A DNA stretch of 64,000 nt from Bacteroidia bacterium (GTDB lineage Bacteria > Bacteroidota > Bacteroidia > Bacteroidales > VadinHA17): NCBI GenBank assembly GCA_026391215.1, contig JAPLDX010000106.1:1-64000 (forward strand), in the 5' to 3' direction. The translations under genes were made by a program, and so were the position numbers. Below are positions 61,336 through 64,000 of this stretch, one piece after another (position 1 is the stretch's first letter; every line of letters begins with the position of its first letter). The notes beneath the pieces were generated by a model. It did not search any database. It saw nothing but the letters and a program-made list of their open reading frames with translations, and was not told the origin of the DNA.

Positions 61336-62600
61336 ATGAAAAAGAATATTCCCTTGTTTATCCTGCTTCTTCAGCTGTCGTTACCGGGAGCGGGCCAGCT
61401 TAAAAACAATCACGAGATCTCAATGACAATTTCAGGTCTCAGGGATTCATCAATTTATCTCGCATATCATTTCGGTGATAAACAATATATTAAAGACACT
61501 ATCAAACTGGACAGCCGGGGTCATGGCATATTTTCAGGACCAGAGAGCCTCCCTCATGGTATTTATATGATAGTTCTGCCAGGAAGGCAATATTTTGAGT
61601 TTCTTGCCTCTGATGACCAGCTTTTCTCTCTTACCTGCAGCTATGAGGATTATTACAATACTCTCAAATTCACAGGTTCAGACGAGAATTCAGCTTTCAT
61701 TGAATATCAGAAAAAATGGTCAGCATTGCAACAGCAGGCAATAGGTATTTCGAAGAGACTGCAAACAAACAAACAGAACAGCGATTCCGTGAAGCTTCTT
61801 ATCGAAAAGCAGAAAAAGCAGGAAGAATACATGAAATCCTATCTCAGGAATATCATAGATGCTAATGGTAATAATCTGCTTTCTGTACTGGTTAAATCAA
61901 TGCTTCCGATCGAGGTGCCCGACTTTAAGTAATACAGTACCCCGATTCCATTAACAGGGAGATTGACAAACTGATAGCGAAATGCCAACCAAATTATAAG
62001 GTGTTCCAGTTTGTTTCAGTTTTTCTCTTCAATCATTTCCGCGAGAGCGAGATTATGGGTCATGATGCAGTTATGGTGAAGCTGGCTGATGATATTTACC
62101 TTTCAGGTAAGGCAGACTGGACGACAAAAGAATTCCGGGACGATCTTTCAAGGCAGGTTGAGCTCCTTAGAAATAACCTTATAGGTTTGAAAGCAAAGGA
62201 CCTTGTCATGAATTCTTATAAAGGCACATTTGTTTCTCTTTATGATATAGAAAAGGATTTCACCATACTTTACTTCTGGGAGCCTAACTGCGGGCATTGC
62301 AAGGAAGCCACACCAAAACTGAAAGCTTATTATGAAAAAGCCAGAAATGAGGGTGTTGAAATTTTTGCTGTCTGTACAGTTGATGATAAACCGGCCTGGA
62401 CAAAGTATATTGAAGAGAACGGACTGACATGGATCAATGGCTGGGATCCGGAACGAAAGACGTATTTTGATTTCTATTATAACGTTCAATCCACACCGAT
62501 GATCTACATCCTTGACAGAGATAAAAAAATAATTGCCAAGAAGCTTTCTGTTGATGATATTCCTTCATTTATAGATAATTACAGGAAGTACAACATGTAA
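61336..62600 (+). pseudogene. Broken TlpA/DUF5106-type thioredoxin-like gene
   Basis: Two pieces of one gene lie in different frames. The first (61336-61932, 198 residues) has a signal peptide and a DUF4369-like domain, ending at EVPDFK then TAA. The second can be read upstream of its ATG (62001), in the frame beginning GTA ATA CAG at 61929, as IQYPDSINREIDKLIAKC.. and continues through FLFNHFRESEIMGHDAVM to a thioredoxin domain with active site CGHC and STPMIYILDRD. Intact relatives, as I remember them, have a few tens of residues between VPDFK and the IQ-PDSI part; these are missing, so a deletion not divisible by three removed them and shifted the frame. The thioredoxin half could still be made from 62001 but would lack a signal. 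Confidence 0.75.
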
Positions 62601-62601
62601 T

Positions 62602-63603
62602 TTATTTCTGCAGTACTCTAATCAGTTCATATATTGAATTGAAACTTTCTGTTTTGTCATCACTGGTGAGCAGCCATTTCTGATCAGTATCGTCAGTAAT
62701 ATGAATATAAGGATTGGTAATTGACGAAGACAACTGGTACCCCTCTCTTATTAAAGCTCTTTCGGTCCATTTTCTTATTAAACCTTCACCCCTGACAAAT
62801 ATACTTCCCCTTGATTCTCTGAGAAATGAAAAATTGCCATCGCCGGAACTGAATTGCACAATTGATGATTCGAACAAATGCTCAAAAGCGCCGCTGAGCA
62901 TAAGATCTTCGGGAGCTCCTTCAATAAGGTTATTTTCCAGAATCAGCCATATTTTGTCAGCCTGGTTTACGGCTATATTGAAATCGTGAGTCGAGAATAT
63001 TATTGTCTTGCCATCCCTTGTCAGCTCCCGCATCAGGCTGATGATCTCATATTTACTGGCAATATCAAGAAACGCTGTAGGCTCATCCATTATCATCAGC
63101 TCAGCATCCTGGGCGAGAACCCTTGCTATCATCGCTTTCTGTCGTTCTCCGTCAGAAAGCTCAGAAATGTTCCTCGCTCTCAGGCTAGTCAATCCGGCTC
63201 TGGCAATAGCGTTTTCAATTGCCAGCCTTCCTGAATTATCTATAGTACCAAGCCAGTTTGTATGAGGAAAGCGCCCTAGAGCGACCAAATCGGAAACTCT
63301 CATGTTATTTACTTTAATAACTTCAGTGGATATATATCCGATTTTCCTTGCCAGCACTATTCTTGAATATTCAGAGATATTTTTACCGTTCAGGATCACT
63401 TCTCCTCCAAGTGATGGCTGTAATCCTGCAATAGTCCTCAGCAGCGTGCTTTTCCCGATTCCGTTCCTGCCAATTACCGCAATGAGCTCACTACCGTTTG
63501 ATGATGTGGATAATGGCGGTAATAATTCAGCTGAGTGCTTCCCTTTTGCATAACCAATACTCAGATTGTCAAGAATTAATATTTTGGTCTCGTTTTTCTC
63601 CAT
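62602..63603 (-). CDS. ABC transporter ATP-binding protein (FecE/BtuD type) with C-terminal extension
   Basis: 333 residues. Walker A GRNGIGKS, Q-loop region, signature LSDGERQKAMIARVL, Walker B LMIMDEPTAFLD and H-loop STHD. The ATPase core ends near residue 240; the remaining 90 residues (LFESSIVQFSSGDGNFSFLRESRGSIFVRGEGLIRKW onward) form an added domain of unknown role. Partner of the FecCD permease that overlaps it (TAATG), so it belongs to an importer for Fe-siderophore, haem or cobalamin. Confidence 0.9.
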   Translation of the reverse strand: MEKNETKILILDNLSIGYAKGKHSAELLPPLSTSSNGSELIAVIGRNGIGKSTLLRTIAGLQPSLGGEVILNGKNISEYSRIVLARKIGYISTEVIKVNNMRVSDLVALGRFPHTNWLGTIDNSGRLAIENAIARAGLTSLRARNISELSDGERQKAMIARVLAQDAELMIMDEPTAFLDIASKYEIISLMRELTRDGKTIIFSTHDFNIAVNQADKIWLILENNLIEGAPEDLMLSGAFEHLFESSIVQFSSGDGNFSFLRESRGSIFVRGEGLIRKWTERALIREGYQLSSSITNPYIHITDDTDQKWLLTSDDKTESFNSIYELIRVLQK

Positions 63604-64000
63604 TAGAATGAACCAGTATCTCTTTTATTTCTGAGTATAATCCATAGAACCACCGGAATTCCTATTAGCGATGTTACCGAATTTACTGGAAGGATATTTA
63701 CAGATCCTGGCAGTTGCGATATAATATCACTGATGAGCATAACAACCCCTCCTGCAATGATAGTTCCCGGTACGAGGATCCTGTGATCCGATGTCCTGAA
63801 CAGATTCCTGGTGATATGAGGAACCGCAATTCCTATGAATCCGATTGGGCCGCAAAAGGCTGTTACGCTTCCGGCAAGTATGCTTGTACAGGTAAAGATC
63901 ACTATTCTTGAAAGACGCAAATTCAGACCTATACTGACTGCATAATTTTCACCCAGCAACAAGGCGTTCAGCATTTTAACTGAAGCCAGGCTTAATATCA
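63603..64000 (-). CDS. FecCD-type ABC importer permease, 5' end outside the window
   Basis: About 132 residues are visible, open to the window edge; an internal ATG at 63974 is not the start. GFIGIAVPHITRNLFRTSDHRILVPG and GSVNILPVNSVTSLIGIPVVLWIILRN are the typical C-terminal half of BtuC/FecD permeases, with about four membrane segments. Its stop overlaps the ATPase start, so the operon runs leftward from outside the window, presumably with a substrate-binding protein gene beyond. Confidence 0.9.
   Translation of the reverse strand, partial: ILSLASVKMLNALLLGENYAVSIGLNLRLSRIVIFTCTSILAGSVTAFCGPIGFIGIAVPHITRNLFRTSDHRILVPGTIIAGGVVMLISDIISQLPGSVNILPVNSVTSLIGIPVVLWIILRNKRDTGSF

Overview
The window looks like chromosomal DNA of a Bacteroidetes bacterium, probably Bacteroidia. 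Supporting evidence: a complete MoxR/Bat operon (moxR, DUF58, batA to batE), several TTTG-N18/20-TAnnTTTG promoters (the Bacteroidetes -33/-7 type), few Shine-Dalgarno sequences, many lipoproteins, a 6S-like RNA driven by such a promoter, and Bacteroidetes-type families (DUF4105, DUF2490, TlpA-like thioredoxins). No phage, insertion sequence, CRISPR array or rRNA was seen.

Layout. (1) 1-696: 3' part of a phosphotriesterase-like lipoprotein gene cut by the window edge. (2) 1028-18530: thirteen tightly packed + strand genes forming one apparent operon. It holds four PQQ-type beta-propellers, an NHL-repeat protein, a small Cys-rich membrane protein, a Tat-exported ferredoxin, a NapH/NosR-like membrane Fe-S protein, a NuoE-NuoF fusion, a NuoG/GltD-like Fe-S protein, a glycosyltransferase and a MacB/FtsX-type ABC exporter. 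A fifth propeller (18533-19888) faces it. I read this as an uncharacterised NADH-to-envelope electron-transfer system and as one of the two best candidates for undescribed biology. (3) 19924-22457: VTC-domain polyphosphate-polymerase-like cluster with DUF4956 and DUF2490. (4) 22555-29407: L-rhamnose use (rhaT-rhaM-rhaA-rhaB, and a divergent GH78 alpha-L-rhamnosidase). (5) 29411-32167: EamA exporter, ArfB rescue factor, MATE exporter. (6) 32621-36303: kamA, two ATP-grasp ligases and a GNAT acetyltransferase, a compact probable beta-lysine pathway with unusual stem-loops around the kamA start; this is the second candidate. (7) 36311-39425: CYTH phosphatase, a candidate small RNA, ung, a PLP trans-sulfuration enzyme and a lipoprotein. 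(8) 39490-47688: the Bat/MoxR operon. (9) 47766-52123: DUF4105, ZIP transporter, PHP-like lipoprotein, M50 protease and a lipoprotein-type Pcm. (10) 52172-57281: tRNA-Arg(TCT) with a degenerate tRNA copy beside it, two tandem fused LeuC-LeuD hydro-lyases, an AraC regulator and a 6S-like RNA. (11) 57400-64000: bioG, BrkB-like membrane protein, comB, GT2, a broken thioredoxin-like gene, and the start of a FecCD-type ABC importer.

How the genes fit together. The rhamnose block gives release (GH78), uptake (RhaT), anomer conversion (RhaM), isomerisation (RhaA) and phosphorylation (RhaB); the aldolase and a dedicated regulator are not in view. In the 17.5 kb redox operon, NADH oxidised by the NuoEF-like fusion could pass electrons through the Fe-S protein and the NapH-like membrane protein to the exported ferredoxin, with the propellers as periplasmic partners. 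No catalytic terminal oxidoreductase is encoded nearby, so the electron acceptor is unknown. In the kamA block, lysine would become beta-lysine, be ligated by one or two ATP-grasp enzymes and perhaps be acetylated. All calls come from reading the sequence; no homology search was run.
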